From positions 1 to 9,767 of the forward strand of contig VMCO01000026.1 of assembly GCA_008081325.1 (NCBI GenBank): DNA of 9,767 bases, in the 5' to 3' direction. The translations under genes were made by a program, and so were the position numbers. Below, in pieces: positions 1-6,898 of this stretch. The stretch comes from Flavobacteriaceae bacterium. Its GTDB lineage: Bacteria > Bacteroidota > Bacteroidia > Flavobacteriales > Flavobacteriaceae. How positions within the stretch are numbered: position 1 is the stretch's first letter; each line of letters begins with the position of its first letter. The notes beneath the pieces were generated by a model, which worked only from the letters and a program-made list of their open reading frames with translations, was not told where the DNA came from and ran no database searches.

Positions 1-1889
1 ATATGTTAGTAAAGGTCCTTCCTGAAAACAGATCGGAACTTATCAATCCAAAAAACGTTATTCCAAACGGACCAAAAGTTTCAACAAACTTTGGGGAAAA
101 AGCGCAAAATAGAACCTATCAGGATTTACTGAAAAACAAAACAGATGAGTTTAATTTCGAGCTTTTAGCAACATCGGAATTATATAAAATTTCAATTCAA
201 GGTAAAAGTGAAAAATGGCTTGATAGTAATATGTATACCAACATCTCTATTTCACCGGATGGAAAATTTGTGATGATTAATAAAATAAAAAAACCTTTTT
301 CTTATTTGGTTACATATAGGAGATTTCCGACATCTATTGATGTCTATTCGATAGATTCAAAGCACATAACAAATCTTGTTGACATACCTCTAATCGAAGA
401 GTTACCTAAAGGTTTTATGTCAGTGCGTAAAGGAAAGAGAAGTTTTAGATGGAGATCGGATAAAGCATCAACACTTATTTATGTAGTTGCTTTAGATGAG
501 GGAGATCCGGCAAAAGAGGTTGAATTTAGAGACCAGATATTTGAGCTAAATGCACCTTTTGATAATAACGGAAGAAGTATTTTAAAAACCATAAATCGAT
601 TTAGAGGGATTGATTGGGGTAATAAAAACATTGCAATAGCGTACGATTACTGGTGGAATACCAGAAACGAAAAAGTATATGTATTTAACCCATCTGATAA
701 TAGTAAAACTCCTAAACTTATAACAGACAGAAATTACCAGGATAATTATAGTGATCCTGGATATTTCATAAAAGAAAAAAACCAATTTAACAGAAGTGTA
801 TTAAAAATTAATTCCCAAAAAACCTACTTAATAGGTGAGGGGTATACAAAAAATGGTCAATTTCCATTTATTGATGTATTGGATATAAATACCCTAAAAA
901 AAGAGAGAGTTTATCAATCTGATTATTTGAATAAATTTGAATCAATAATAGATTTTAATCCAAAAAACGGAGAACTCTTTGTTAGAATTGAATCTTCGAT
1001 AGATTTTCCTAATTATTTTATAAAATCGCTGAATTCAGGAGATTTATCCCAGTTAACAGATTTTCAAAGCCCTTTTGATAAAATAAATGGTGCTTATAAA
1101 GAGGTTATTAATTACAAAAGAAGTGACGGATTAGATCTTTCAGGAATTTTATACTTACCTGTTGATTATGATCTAAATTCTCAAAAAAAATTACCAATGA
1201 TTTTATGGGCATACCCAAGGGAATTTAAAGATAGAACAAGTGCAGGTCAAACAACTAAAAACTCAAATAAGTTTACTTATCCTTACTATGGATCAATGGT
1301 TTATTGGATTACCAAAGGCTATGCTGTTTTGGACGATGCTTCATTCCCAATCGTAGGAGAAGATAAAGTTGAGCCTAATGACAGTTTTAGAAAACAACTG
1401 GTGGATAATGCAAAAGCTGCAATAGATGCTATTGATAAGTTAGGGTATATTGATACAGAAAGAGTAGCAGTTGGGGGTCATAGTTATGGTGCTTTTATGG
1501 TAGCTAATTTGTTATCCCACAGCAATCTTTTTGCTGCTGGTATAGCTAGGAGTGGAGCTTATAATAGAACATTAACGCCATTTGGTTTTCAAAGTGAAGA
1601 AAGAAGTTATTGGGATGCTCCAGAAGTTTACTATTCTATGTCGCCATTTATGCACTCAGATAAAATGAAAACTCCACTATTGTTAATTCATGGGGAAGAC
1701 GATAATAATTCTGGAACTTACCCAATGCAAAGTGAAAGATATTTTAATGCACTTAAAGGATTGGGAGCTACGGTCAGACTGGTGATGTTACCCAAAGAGA
1801 GTCATGGATATAGATCTAAGGAAAGTATTTTTCATGTTCTATGGGAACAAGATCAGTGGTTGGACAAATATGTTATGAATAAACAATAG
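1..1889 (+). CDS. S9 family serine peptidase (prolyl-oligopeptidase fold, glutamyl-endopeptidase-like), 5' partial
   Basis: The gene enters from beyond the left edge. The visible 628 residues end at a TAG, and the Met at base 3 is just the first in-frame ATG, not a credible start. Families of this type are about 800 aa, so roughly 150-200 N-terminal residues (signal peptide and first propeller blades) are probably outside. The first ~370 visible residues look like the beta-propeller; the rest is the alpha/beta hydrolase domain. The catalytic triad is intact: Ser494 in GGHSYGAF (fragment numbering), Asp567 in HGEDD, His601 in ESHGY. The context GIARSGAYNRTLTPFGFQ after the nucleophile is typical of the S9D glutamyl endopeptidase-like branch. 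Expected role: hydrolysis of short peptides, probably in the periplasm, though the signal region is not visible. The following gene starts 2 bp downstream, so they are likely cotranscribed. Family assignment is firm; cleavage specificity is inferred. Confidence 0.93.
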   Translation, partial: MLVKVLPENRSELINPKNVIPNGPKVSTNFGEKAQNRTYQDLLKNKTDEFNFELLATSELYKISIQGKSEKWLDSNMYTNISISPDGKFVMINKIKKPFSYLVTYRRFPTSIDVYSIDSKHITNLVDIPLIEELPKGFMSVRKGKRSFRWRSDKASTLIYVVALDEGDPAKEVEFRDQIFELNAPFDNNGRSILKTINRFRGIDWGNKNIAIAYDYWWNTRNEKVYVFNPSDNSKTPKLITDRNYQDNYSDPGYFIKEKNQFNRSVLKINSQKTYLIGEGYTKNGQFPFIDVLDINTLKKERVYQSDYLNKFESIIDFNPKNGELFVRIESSIDFPNYFIKSLNSGDLSQLTDFQSPFDKINGAYKEVINYKRSDGLDLSGILYLPVDYDLNSQKKLPMILWAYPREFKDRTSAGQTTKNSNKFTYPYYGSMVYWITKGYAVLDDASFPIVGEDKVEPNDSFRKQLVDNAKAAIDAIDKLGYIDTERVAVGGHSYGAFMVANLLSHSNLFAAGIARSGAYNRTLTPFGFQSEERSYWDAPEVYYSMSPFMHSDKMKTPLLLIHGEDDNNSGTYPMQSERYFNALKGLGATVRLVMLPKESHGYRSKESIFHVLWEQDQWLDKYVMNKQ

Positions 1890-1891
1890 TG

Positions 1892-2146
1892 ATGTCAAAA
1901 TATTTACTTTTAGTATTATTTATTTGGGGAATTCCAAGTACTTTTTTTAGAAGTAAATTCAGGAAGATTGTTTACCAAACAGATGATTGGAAAATTAATA
2001 TTAAACCAATTTTTATTAAGGAATTAAAAGGGTTGTTTTTAAATATTTTTCCAGAAAATATTGAGTATATAAAAGTTAGAAACCAGTACAGATTATATTT
2101 ATCGGTATACTTATTGCTTTTCATTATTTATATCTTGATAAAATGA
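1892..2146 (+). CDS. 84-aa small membrane protein of unknown function
   Basis: An ATG two bases after the peptidase stop opens an 84-aa frame; a GTG at 1889 would add one residue and overlap that stop, and is less likely. There are two hydrophobic segments: residues about 4-19 (ending in a basic RSKFRK patch) and about 68-84 at the extreme C-terminus. Between them lies a soluble stretch of about 45 residues rich in Lys, Ile and aromatic residues (TDDWKINIKP, KELKGLF, FPEN, RNQYRLY). The two helices suggest an inner-membrane hairpin with the linker on one side. The gene shares an ATGA overlap (4 bp) with the DUF1295 gene, so the two are probably translationally coupled. I do not recognise a named family and assign no function. 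It is supported as real by its position, exact junctions with both neighbours and plausible composition. Confidence 0.72.
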   Translation: MSKYLLLVLFIWGIPSTFFRSKFRKIVYQTDDWKINIKPIFIKELKGLFLNIFPENIEYIKVRNQYRLYLSVYLLLFIIYILIK

Positions 2147-2988
2147 AAAACCACTTATTTAATATCCTCTCGTCAATAATAGCTTTTTATATTCCCTTTC
2201 AGATAGCACTATTAACAGATCTTCCATTAGTTAAAAATCTAATTTTATTAATCTTCTGTATTCAGTGGATATCCTTTATTCCTGCATTTATTTTTCAAAC
2301 AGAAAAGTTTTATGATTTAACAGGCAGTCTTACTTATTTAACAACCGTATTTTTTACTTTATATATTACCGATTCTGGTAATATTGCTGATTATATAATT
2401 GTTGCATGCATAGCTATTTGGGCAATTAGACTTGGATCCTTCTTATTTATGAGGATTCATAAAGCTGGAGAGGATAGAAGATTTAGGGATATTAAACCTA
2501 ATTTTACTAGATTTTTTATGACATGGACTCTTCAGGGAATGTGGGTGTCAATGTGCTTATTATGTGTTTTGACCGCACTTTCTTCATATTCAGGAATTAT
2601 CGTTAATAATATATTTTATATCGGATTAATGATATTTATTTCAGGTTTTATTATTGAAGTTTTGGCAGATCATCAAAAAACAGTTTTTAGAAAAAATATT
2701 GATAATAAGGATAAGTTTATTTCAAGCGGATTATGGGCTTACTCCAGACATCCTAATTACTTTGGTGAAATATTATTATGGCTAGGAATTACTGTTATGT
2801 CATTTTCATCTCTTGAAGGATTTCAATATTTCACATTGATATCTCCGATATTTGTATATATATTACTTGTATACATTTCTGGTATTAGAATGTTAGAAAA
2901 TCAAGCAAATAAAAAATGGGGTCATCTAGATTCTTACAAAAAATATTTAAAAAACACACCAAGGCTGTTTTTTAGAATTTTTAATTAA
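2143..2988 (+). CDS. DUF1295 / steroid 5-alpha-reductase-like integral membrane protein
   Basis: A 281-aa protein with six to eight hydrophobic segments spread over nearly its whole length. The diagnostic signature is GLWAYSRHPNYFGE, whose SRHPNYFGE part is residues 201-209. It is shared by DUF1295 proteins, steroid 5-alpha-reductases, sterol reductases and isoprenylcysteine carboxyl methyltransferases, where it contributes to NADPH or S-adenosylmethionine binding at the cytoplasmic face. An upstream conserved patch, RIHKAGEDRRFRDIKPNF, precedes the signature and fits DUF1295. Length fits this family (about 260-290 aa). The start ATG at 2143 overlaps the TGA of the preceding small membrane protein gene by 4 bp. 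The substrate cannot be read from the sequence; a lipid or isoprenoid-like reductase or methyltransferase is only a class-level guess. Confidence 0.87.
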   Translation: MKNHLFNILSSIIAFYIPFQIALLTDLPLVKNLILLIFCIQWISFIPAFIFQTEKFYDLTGSLTYLTTVFFTLYITDSGNIADYIIVACIAIWAIRLGSFLFMRIHKAGEDRRFRDIKPNFTRFFMTWTLQGMWVSMCLLCVLTALSSYSGIIVNNIFYIGLMIFISGFIIEVLADHQKTVFRKNIDNKDKFISSGLWAYSRHPNYFGEILLWLGITVMSFSSLEGFQYFTLISPIFVYILLVYISGIRMLENQANKKWGHLDSYKKYLKNTPRLFFRIFN

Positions 2989-3012
2989 TTTTGATTTCAT
3001 TAAAAACTAACC

Positions 3013-3537
3013 ATGAAAAAATATTTTTCTTTCGCTGGAACTATTAGCGGGACAACTTTGTTTTTAAGAACATTATTCAATATAGTTCTTTCAATACCAC
3101 TAATAATTGCATTAATTTCAAAATGGACTTCTTATTTTACCTCACTTGGTAATTTCGACATTTCTGATCCATCAATTGAAAATCAGATGGCTATTCAAGC
3201 TTTTGGAGATGAGTTAGCTCAGAAAATAGCTGAAAATCCAGAATTTTATTTAAATGATTTTCTAAATTCATTCACTTTCGGTTGGATATTGATTTTTGTA
3301 TTGAGCGTAATTCCTGCTATTTGGTTTGGCCTTGCTACTCACTATAAAAGGGTCTCAGCACTTTTTTTTGATCAGAGAAAACAGGTCTTCACGGCATTAG
3401 TTATATTCGATATTGTTTCAGATTACATAGTGTTATCTAATTCTGGAATTATCAGTACAATAGTATCCTCAATAGGAATATTAATTTTTATATTTCTAGT
3501 ATTCAGTAACTCTAAATTTGAAAACCATGAAGGTTAA
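3013..3537 (+). CDS. Multi-pass membrane protein, DUF805-like
   Basis: A 174-aa protein beginning MKKYFSFAGTISG. It has hydrophobic segments at about residues 13-37, 89-109, 124-142 and 145-165. The 'F.F.G' opening followed by an Arg-containing first helix (R19) and a later short basic loop (HYKRVSALFF, residues 110-119) resembles the DUF805 layout, in which a GR-type N-terminus is followed by a RLHD-like loop. The usual GRxxRxxFW and RLHD motifs are not literally present, so the assignment is tentative. The long loop at residues 40-88 is hydrophilic and acidic. The gene lies 24 bp after the DUF1295 stop and its end overlaps the next ATG by 11 bp, placing it in the same run. No catalytic motif is visible and its role is unknown. 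Confidence 0.7.
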   Translation: MKKYFSFAGTISGTTLFLRTLFNIVLSIPLIIALISKWTSYFTSLGNFDISDPSIENQMAIQAFGDELAQKIAENPEFYLNDFLNSFTFGWILIFVLSVIPAIWFGLATHYKRVSALFFDQRKQVFTALVIFDIVSDYIVLSNSGIISTIVSSIGILIFIFLVFSNSKFENHEG

Positions 3538-4018
3538 TTATATAATTTTATCAATCTTATTTCTTTTTAATTCTTGCATTTCTTTGAGAGTAGCTAATAA
3601 AGACGTTAAAAACACTTCAAGTAATCACACTAATTCAATAAAGTTTATAAACTCACAGGAAAACATTGATAGAGGCTATCCTTTTTCGGAAGCTACAGTT
3701 GTTAATGGTATTATTTACCTTTCAGGTGAAATAGGAACCTTAGATGATGGGACACTTGTTTCTGGAGGAATTGAAGCTGAAACCAGACAAACATTAACTA
3801 ATATTAAAAATAAATTAGAAAAAATGGGAGGTTCAATGGATGATGTTTTTAAATGTACTTGTATGCTTGCCGATATAAAGGATTGGCCTTTAATGAGTCA
3901 AGAGTATAAAAAGTTCTTTAACCCCGAGAAACTTCCAGCCAGAAGTGCTTTTGCAGGAAGTGGTTTAGCATTGGGGGCCAAACTTGAAATCGAGTGTATG
4001 GCTATCAAAAGAGATTAA
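3527..4018 (+). CDS. RidA family (YjgF/YER057c/UK114) protein with predicted lipoprotein signal
   Basis: The ATG at 3527 is chosen over a TTG at 3518 because it gives a compact signal peptide: basic start (MKVN), hydrophobic core, then FNSC with Cys17 as the likely lipidated residue. After a Ser/Asn/Lys-rich linker (about 20-45), residues 46-163 form a complete RidA domain. It contains YLSGEIG, an ETRQTLTNIKNKLEKMGGSM helix, and LPARSAF near the end. Arg139 and Glu154 have the same 15-residue spacing as Arg105 and Glu120 of E. coli RidA, which act in enamine/imine deamination, so catalysis is plausible. The Cys that follows that Arg in E. coli RidA is Ala here. Most RidA proteins are cytosolic, while this one should be exported and anchored in the envelope. 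No obvious acidic surface-export signal follows the Cys, so it probably faces the periplasm. It overlaps the previous gene by 11 bp. Confidence 0.9.
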   Translation: MKVNYIILSILFLFNSCISLRVANKDVKNTSSNHTNSIKFINSQENIDRGYPFSEATVVNGIIYLSGEIGTLDDGTLVSGGIEAETRQTLTNIKNKLEKMGGSMDDVFKCTCMLADIKDWPLMSQEYKKFFNPEKLPARSAFAGSGLALGAKLEIECMAIKRD

Positions 4019-4021
4019 TAA

Positions 4022-4150
4022 TTGTCTAGAAATAAGAACTTTTGGATTTTCCTTATGATAATTATTCCGTTAATTGGATTTTTATTTAAGATTTATGCTT
4101 TGTTTTTGATTCTTCCGTTAGGATATGCTATGGGAAAGAAATCTAAGTAA
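4022..4150 (+). CDS. 42-aa membrane micro-ORF, TTG start (putative)
   Basis: Directly after the RidA stop and an in-frame TAA (4019-4021), a TTG opens a 42-codon frame ending in TAA at 4148-4150. The product begins MSRNKNFWIF, has one or two closely packed hydrophobic segments spanning about residues 8-36, and ends in the basic tail GKKSK. A basic or neutral N-terminus, hydrophobic core and Lys-rich C-terminus is a credible small-membrane-protein layout. The ORF exactly fills the space between the RidA gene and the convergent permease gene, whose last 8 bp it overlaps. There is no in-frame ATG before codon 12, so the start rests on TTG, a codon used elsewhere in this window (permease, phoH). 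I do not recognise a family. Chance occurrence in AT-rich DNA remains possible. Confidence 0.5.
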   Translation: MSRNKNFWIFLMIIIPLIGFLFKIYALFLILPLGYAMGKKSK

Positions 4151-4949
4151 ATTCTATAAATAGAATAGTAAAGCCAATAAATATTACAAATAAACCAAAG
4201 ATCATTTTTAATTTATTTTCAGGAACTTTCTGGGAAAACATCTGTCCTATAAATATTCCTATAATTGAAATTAAAGTAAATGATAGTAGAAATACCCAGT
4301 CAATCTCAAGATTTTGAACATCACCAGTAAAGCCAATTAGAGATTTTAATGAAATAATTGCTAAAGAGGTAGCAATGGCAGCTTTCATTCTTAAATCAGA
4401 TAGAATAACAAGAATAGGGATAATAATAAATCCACCACCTGCTCCAACAAGTCCCGTTAAAAAACCAATTAAAGAACCTTCGGCAAAAATTAAAAATTTA
4501 TTAGGAGCAATCGTTTTAGTTTGTTTTAATCCGACAATTGTCTTAGGCGTCTTTTTTATCATCAAGAAACCTGCGACAAGCATTAGAATTGAGAACAAAA
4601 ACATTATTAATTGGTTTTTGCTTAGAAATATTAGATCAGAGTCTATAATCGTATCAGGAATCATCTGAATAAAATATTTTCTTGTTAAATACACTGTGAT
4701 TACAGCTGAAATTGAAAACAATAAAGTGGTTGTATAATTGATTAGTTTTTCTCTTAAATTTTTGATAGAACCAATTAAAGAAGTGCTTCCTACAATAAAA
4801 AGAGAATAAGCAGTAGCGGTAACAGGATTAATTCCAAATAAATATACAAGAATAGGTACGGAAAGTATTGATCCACCACTTCCAATTAGACCCAAAATTA
4901 GTCCAACCATAAATGCACCAAAAAACCCTAATAGTTCAAATGCCTCCAA
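4143..4949 (-). CDS. Sulfite exporter TauE/SafE family permease
   Basis: A 268-aa polytopic membrane protein with the internal duplication of the TauE/SafE family. The first half carries GLIGSGGSILSVPILVYLFG (residues 21-40) followed by an NPVTATAYSLFIVG helix. The second half repeats this as GLVGAGGGFIIIPILVIL followed by MKAAIATSLAIISL. These paired glycine-rich loops and following helices are the family's fingerprint. Seven to eight transmembrane segments are apparent. The length fits the family. Such permeases move sulfite, organosulfonates or related sulfur anions across the inner membrane, but substrates vary and no sulfur gene lies nearby. The start is TTG at 4947-4949: the frame is closed upstream by a TAA with no ATG or GTG between, and the first ATG (codon 14) would cut into the first helix. 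It converges on the micro-ORF and diverges from the secreted protein gene. Confidence 0.93.
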   Translation of the reverse strand: MEAFELLGFFGAFMVGLILGLIGSGGSILSVPILVYLFGINPVTATAYSLFIVGSTSLIGSIKNLREKLINYTTTLLFSISAVITVYLTRKYFIQMIPDTIIDSDLIFLSKNQLIMFLFSILMLVAGFLMIKKTPKTIVGLKQTKTIAPNKFLIFAEGSLIGFLTGLVGAGGGFIIIPILVILSDLRMKAAIATSLAIISLKSLIGFTGDVQNLEIDWVFLLSFTLISIIGIFIGQMFSQKVPENKLKMIFGLFVIFIGFTILFIEFT

Positions 4950-5053
4950 GTGTTTATTTAGTTTGTTTAAGCTTGTTAAGTGTTAAGATAAGTTTAATAT
5001 TTTAAAATCAGACCATCATTTTAAATATCTTTGTTTTGATCTTATTTTATGCA
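4950..5053. promoter_or_regulatory. Divergent intergenic region with short repeats between permease and secreted-protein genes
   Basis: These 104 bp must hold the starts of two divergent transcripts. A perfect tandem heptamer, TGTTAAG twice, lies at 4974-4987, preceded by a related GTTTAAG. The octamer ATTTTAAA occurs at 4999-5006 and again at 5018-5025, its first copy inside the palindrome ATTTTAAAAT. Either pair could be an operator, but AT-richness makes chance repeats likely. On the minus strand the closest -7 candidate for the permease is TATCTTAA (4984-4991), two mismatches from TAnnTTTG. Confidence 0.35.
5026..5033 (+). promoter_or_regulatory. Bacteroidetes -7 promoter element (TATCTTTG) for the secreted-protein gene
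   Basis: TATCTTTG matches the sigma-ABfr consensus TAnnTTTG exactly and ends 20 bp before the ATG at 5054, which would give a short leader. No clear TTTG -33 element is visible 19-21 bp upstream; that stretch is only AT-rich. The element's position argues against the TTG at 5036 as the translation start. Confidence 0.5.
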
Positions 5054-5704
5054 ATGAAGGTTTACAAAATTTTATTTTTATTTCTTTTTTTATTTATAAA
5101 TTCTTTTGCTCAAGAAACTGCAATTAAGTCATTGAAAATAAAATCTTTAGATACGAGTAGTGTAAATAAAGAAACTTTTAATCTTAAAAGAATTACACCT
5201 TCAGGTTTAACCAACAAAGAACCAAAAAAGTTTTTTAACTATAATTTAGACTTCGATATTAGTTCAACTAAGCAAGAAATTGATATAACTGGTAAAACAG
5301 ATTTGGTAACGCCAACATGGAAAATTCGTCAAACCTTTAATGAGGGTAAATTAAATAAATCAAAATTTAGCAAAGACTTTTATTTGGGTGAATTAGAAAC
5401 CGATTCTGATTACATTATAATTAAATGTAGAGATCACGAATATGTAGATGGTGATAGAATTAGATTAATGATAAACGGTGCAGTAATACATCCAAATATT
5501 CTTCTGTCATCTGTTTTTTATGTGGTTGATATAGACTTAGATGAAGGCTATAATAACATAGAATTTATCGCTCTCAATGAAGGTGAGTCAAGTCCTAATA
5601 CAGCTCAACTATTAGTTTTAGATGAATTTGGCAAACAGCTATCTAATAAAAAATGGCTTATTACAACAGGTTATAAAGCTAAACTAGTTGTATTTAAAAA
5701 GTAG
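5054..5704 (+). CDS. Secreted protein of unknown function, predicted beta-sandwich
   Basis: A 216-aa protein read from the ATG at 5054, preferred to a TTG at 5036 because it gives a clean signal peptide and lies downstream of a -7 promoter box. Residues 1-19 are a strongly hydrophobic signal sequence (MKVYK, then mostly Leu/Phe) with a likely cleavage SFA|QE, leaving Gln20 first as in many Bacteroidetes exported proteins. There is no lipobox Cys. After a linker (about 20-62), residues 63-216 alternate short polar and hydrophobic strands: CRDHEYVDGDRIRLMINGAV (125-144), then LNEGESSPNTAQLLV (174-188), ending in KLVVFKK. The acidic loop followed by an NG turn, and the NEG-PNTA loop, suggest a beta-sandwich with possible metal or ligand loops. 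I know no function for it. Its stop is separated from the convergent dnaN stop by a single base. Confidence 0.82.
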   Translation: MKVYKILFLFLFLFINSFAQETAIKSLKIKSLDTSSVNKETFNLKRITPSGLTNKEPKKFFNYNLDFDISSTKQEIDITGKTDLVTPTWKIRQTFNEGKLNKSKFSKDFYLGELETDSDYIIIKCRDHEYVDGDRIRLMINGAVIHPNILLSSVFYVVDIDLDEGYNNIEFIALNEGESSPNTAQLLVLDEFGKQLSNKKWLITTGYKAKLVVFKK

Positions 5705-5705
5705 T

Positions 5706-6821
5706 TTAATTATTAAGCATAACCGGCATCACTAGCATGATAAGTTCCTCATCATCAGAATAGCCGTCAAGTGGTCTAAGTATACCAGCTCTGTTTGGTA
5801 AGCTCATTTCTAATTTAACCTCTTTGCAGTCTAAGTTATTAGTCATTTCGATAAGGAATCTAGAATTAAAGCCTATTTCAATATCTTCACCTTTATAATC
5901 ACAGGTTAATCTTTCCTCTGCTTTATTACTAAAATCAATATCTTCAGCTGAAATATTGAGTTCAGCTCCTGCAATTTTTAATCTTACTTGGTGAGTTGTT
6001 TTGTTTGAAAATATTGAAACTCTTTTTAATGAACTTAATAATAAAGACCTATCGATTGTTAATACATTTGGATTTTCATTTGGAATAACAGCTTCATAAT
6101 TTGGATACTGTCCATCGATTAATCTACAAATCACGGTTAACCCGTCCAAATCAAATTTAGCATTGGAATTATTATATTCAATAGTTACTTCATGATCATT
6201 ATCAATTATGTTTTTTAACAGATTTAAAGGTTTTTTAGGCATTATAAATTCTGCAAGCGTAGAAGCTTTAATATCATTTCTTTTATATTTAACCAGTTTA
6301 TGAGCATCAGTTGCAACAAAAGTTAAATTATCAGAGCTTAATTGAAAAAATACTCCACTCATTACGGGTCTCAAATCATCATTTCCAGAGGCAAAAATTG
6401 TTGAGTTTATGGCCTTAGCTAAAACATTGCTGGAAATTTTGGTGCTAGATGGGTTATCTAAAGTAATAGTTTTAGGGAATTGATCACCCTCAGTATATGC
6501 CAAAGCATATTTACCATGATTTGAACTTATCTCAACAGTATTATTTTCTTCTACTGTAAATGTAAGAGGTTGTTCTGGAAAAGTTTTTAAAGTATCAATT
6601 AAAAGCTTTGACGGAATTGCAACTGATCCCTTGCTTGAGCTATCAACATCAACTGACGAAATCATTGTGGTTTCAAGATCACTTGCAGTAATCATTAGCT
6701 TTGAACTATCTAAATCGAATAAAAAATGATCTAAAACTGGAATAGTATTGGAAGTATTTATAACACCTCCCAAAATTTGAAGTTTTTTCAAAAGAGTACT
6801 ACTTGATACAATGAATTTCAT
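5706..6821 (-). CDS. dnaN: DNA polymerase III subunit beta (sliding clamp)
   Basis: A 371-aa protein, the normal length for DnaN. It starts MKFIVSSSTLLKKLQILGGV and contains TIPVLDHFLFDL near residues 26-37, SKLLIDTLKTFPEQPL at the end of the first domain, ASGNDDLRPVMSGVFFQL opening the second, and LIDGQYPNYEAVIP before the third. It ends MLVMPVMLNN, in line with the MPxxL-type C-terminus of clamps. Three clamp-fold domains of about 120 residues are evident. The dimeric ring encircles DNA and tethers DNA polymerase III and other partners through a hydrophobic pocket. Here it is not beside dnaA or recF but 77 bp downstream of the DUF62 gene on the same strand. A perfect -7 box in that gap suggests it also has its own promoter. 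The convergent secreted-protein gene ends 1 bp away. The start ATG (6819-6821) matches usual clamp N-termini. Confidence 0.98.
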   Translation of the reverse strand: MKFIVSSSTLLKKLQILGGVINTSNTIPVLDHFLFDLDSSKLMITASDLETTMISSVDVDSSSKGSVAIPSKLLIDTLKTFPEQPLTFTVEENNTVEISSNHGKYALAYTEGDQFPKTITLDNPSSTKISSNVLAKAINSTIFASGNDDLRPVMSGVFFQLSSDNLTFVATDAHKLVKYKRNDIKASTLAEFIMPKKPLNLLKNIIDNDHEVTIEYNNSNAKFDLDGLTVICRLIDGQYPNYEAVIPNENPNVLTIDRSLLLSSLKRVSIFSNKTTHQVRLKIAGAELNISAEDIDFSNKAEERLTCDYKGEDIEIGFNSRFLIEMTNNLDCKEVKLEMSLPNRAGILRPLDGYSDDEELIMLVMPVMLNN

Positions 6822-6844
6822 AGGATTAGATTAGATATTAATGA

Positions 6845-6852
6845 CAAATATA
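6845..6852 (-). promoter_or_regulatory. Bacteroidetes -7 promoter element (TATATTTG) for dnaN
   Basis: On the minus strand TATATTTG fits TAnnTTTG exactly and lies 23 bp upstream of the dnaN ATG. No strict TTTG is present about 19 bp further upstream; the sequence there is TTTATTTAA-like. This could give dnaN expression independent of the DUF62 gene. Confidence 0.45.
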
Positions 6853-6898
6853 TCATATTGATAAAATATTCTTAAATAAACTTATTAACATAGTAAAC

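Noticed and set aside
1..5. ATG at base 3 as the true start of the S9 peptidase
   Set aside because: The visible part lacks the signal peptide and N-terminal propeller expected for the family, so the gene is cut by the window edge.
582..785. 67-aa minus-strand frame inside the S9 peptidase gene
   Set aside because: Antisense shadow in AT-rich DNA; the sense frame is a solid peptidase.
4375..4668. 97-aa open frame on the + strand inside the permease gene
   Set aside because: It lies wholly antisense to a well-supported TauE/SafE gene and its translation shows only reversed membrane-gene composition with no family features.
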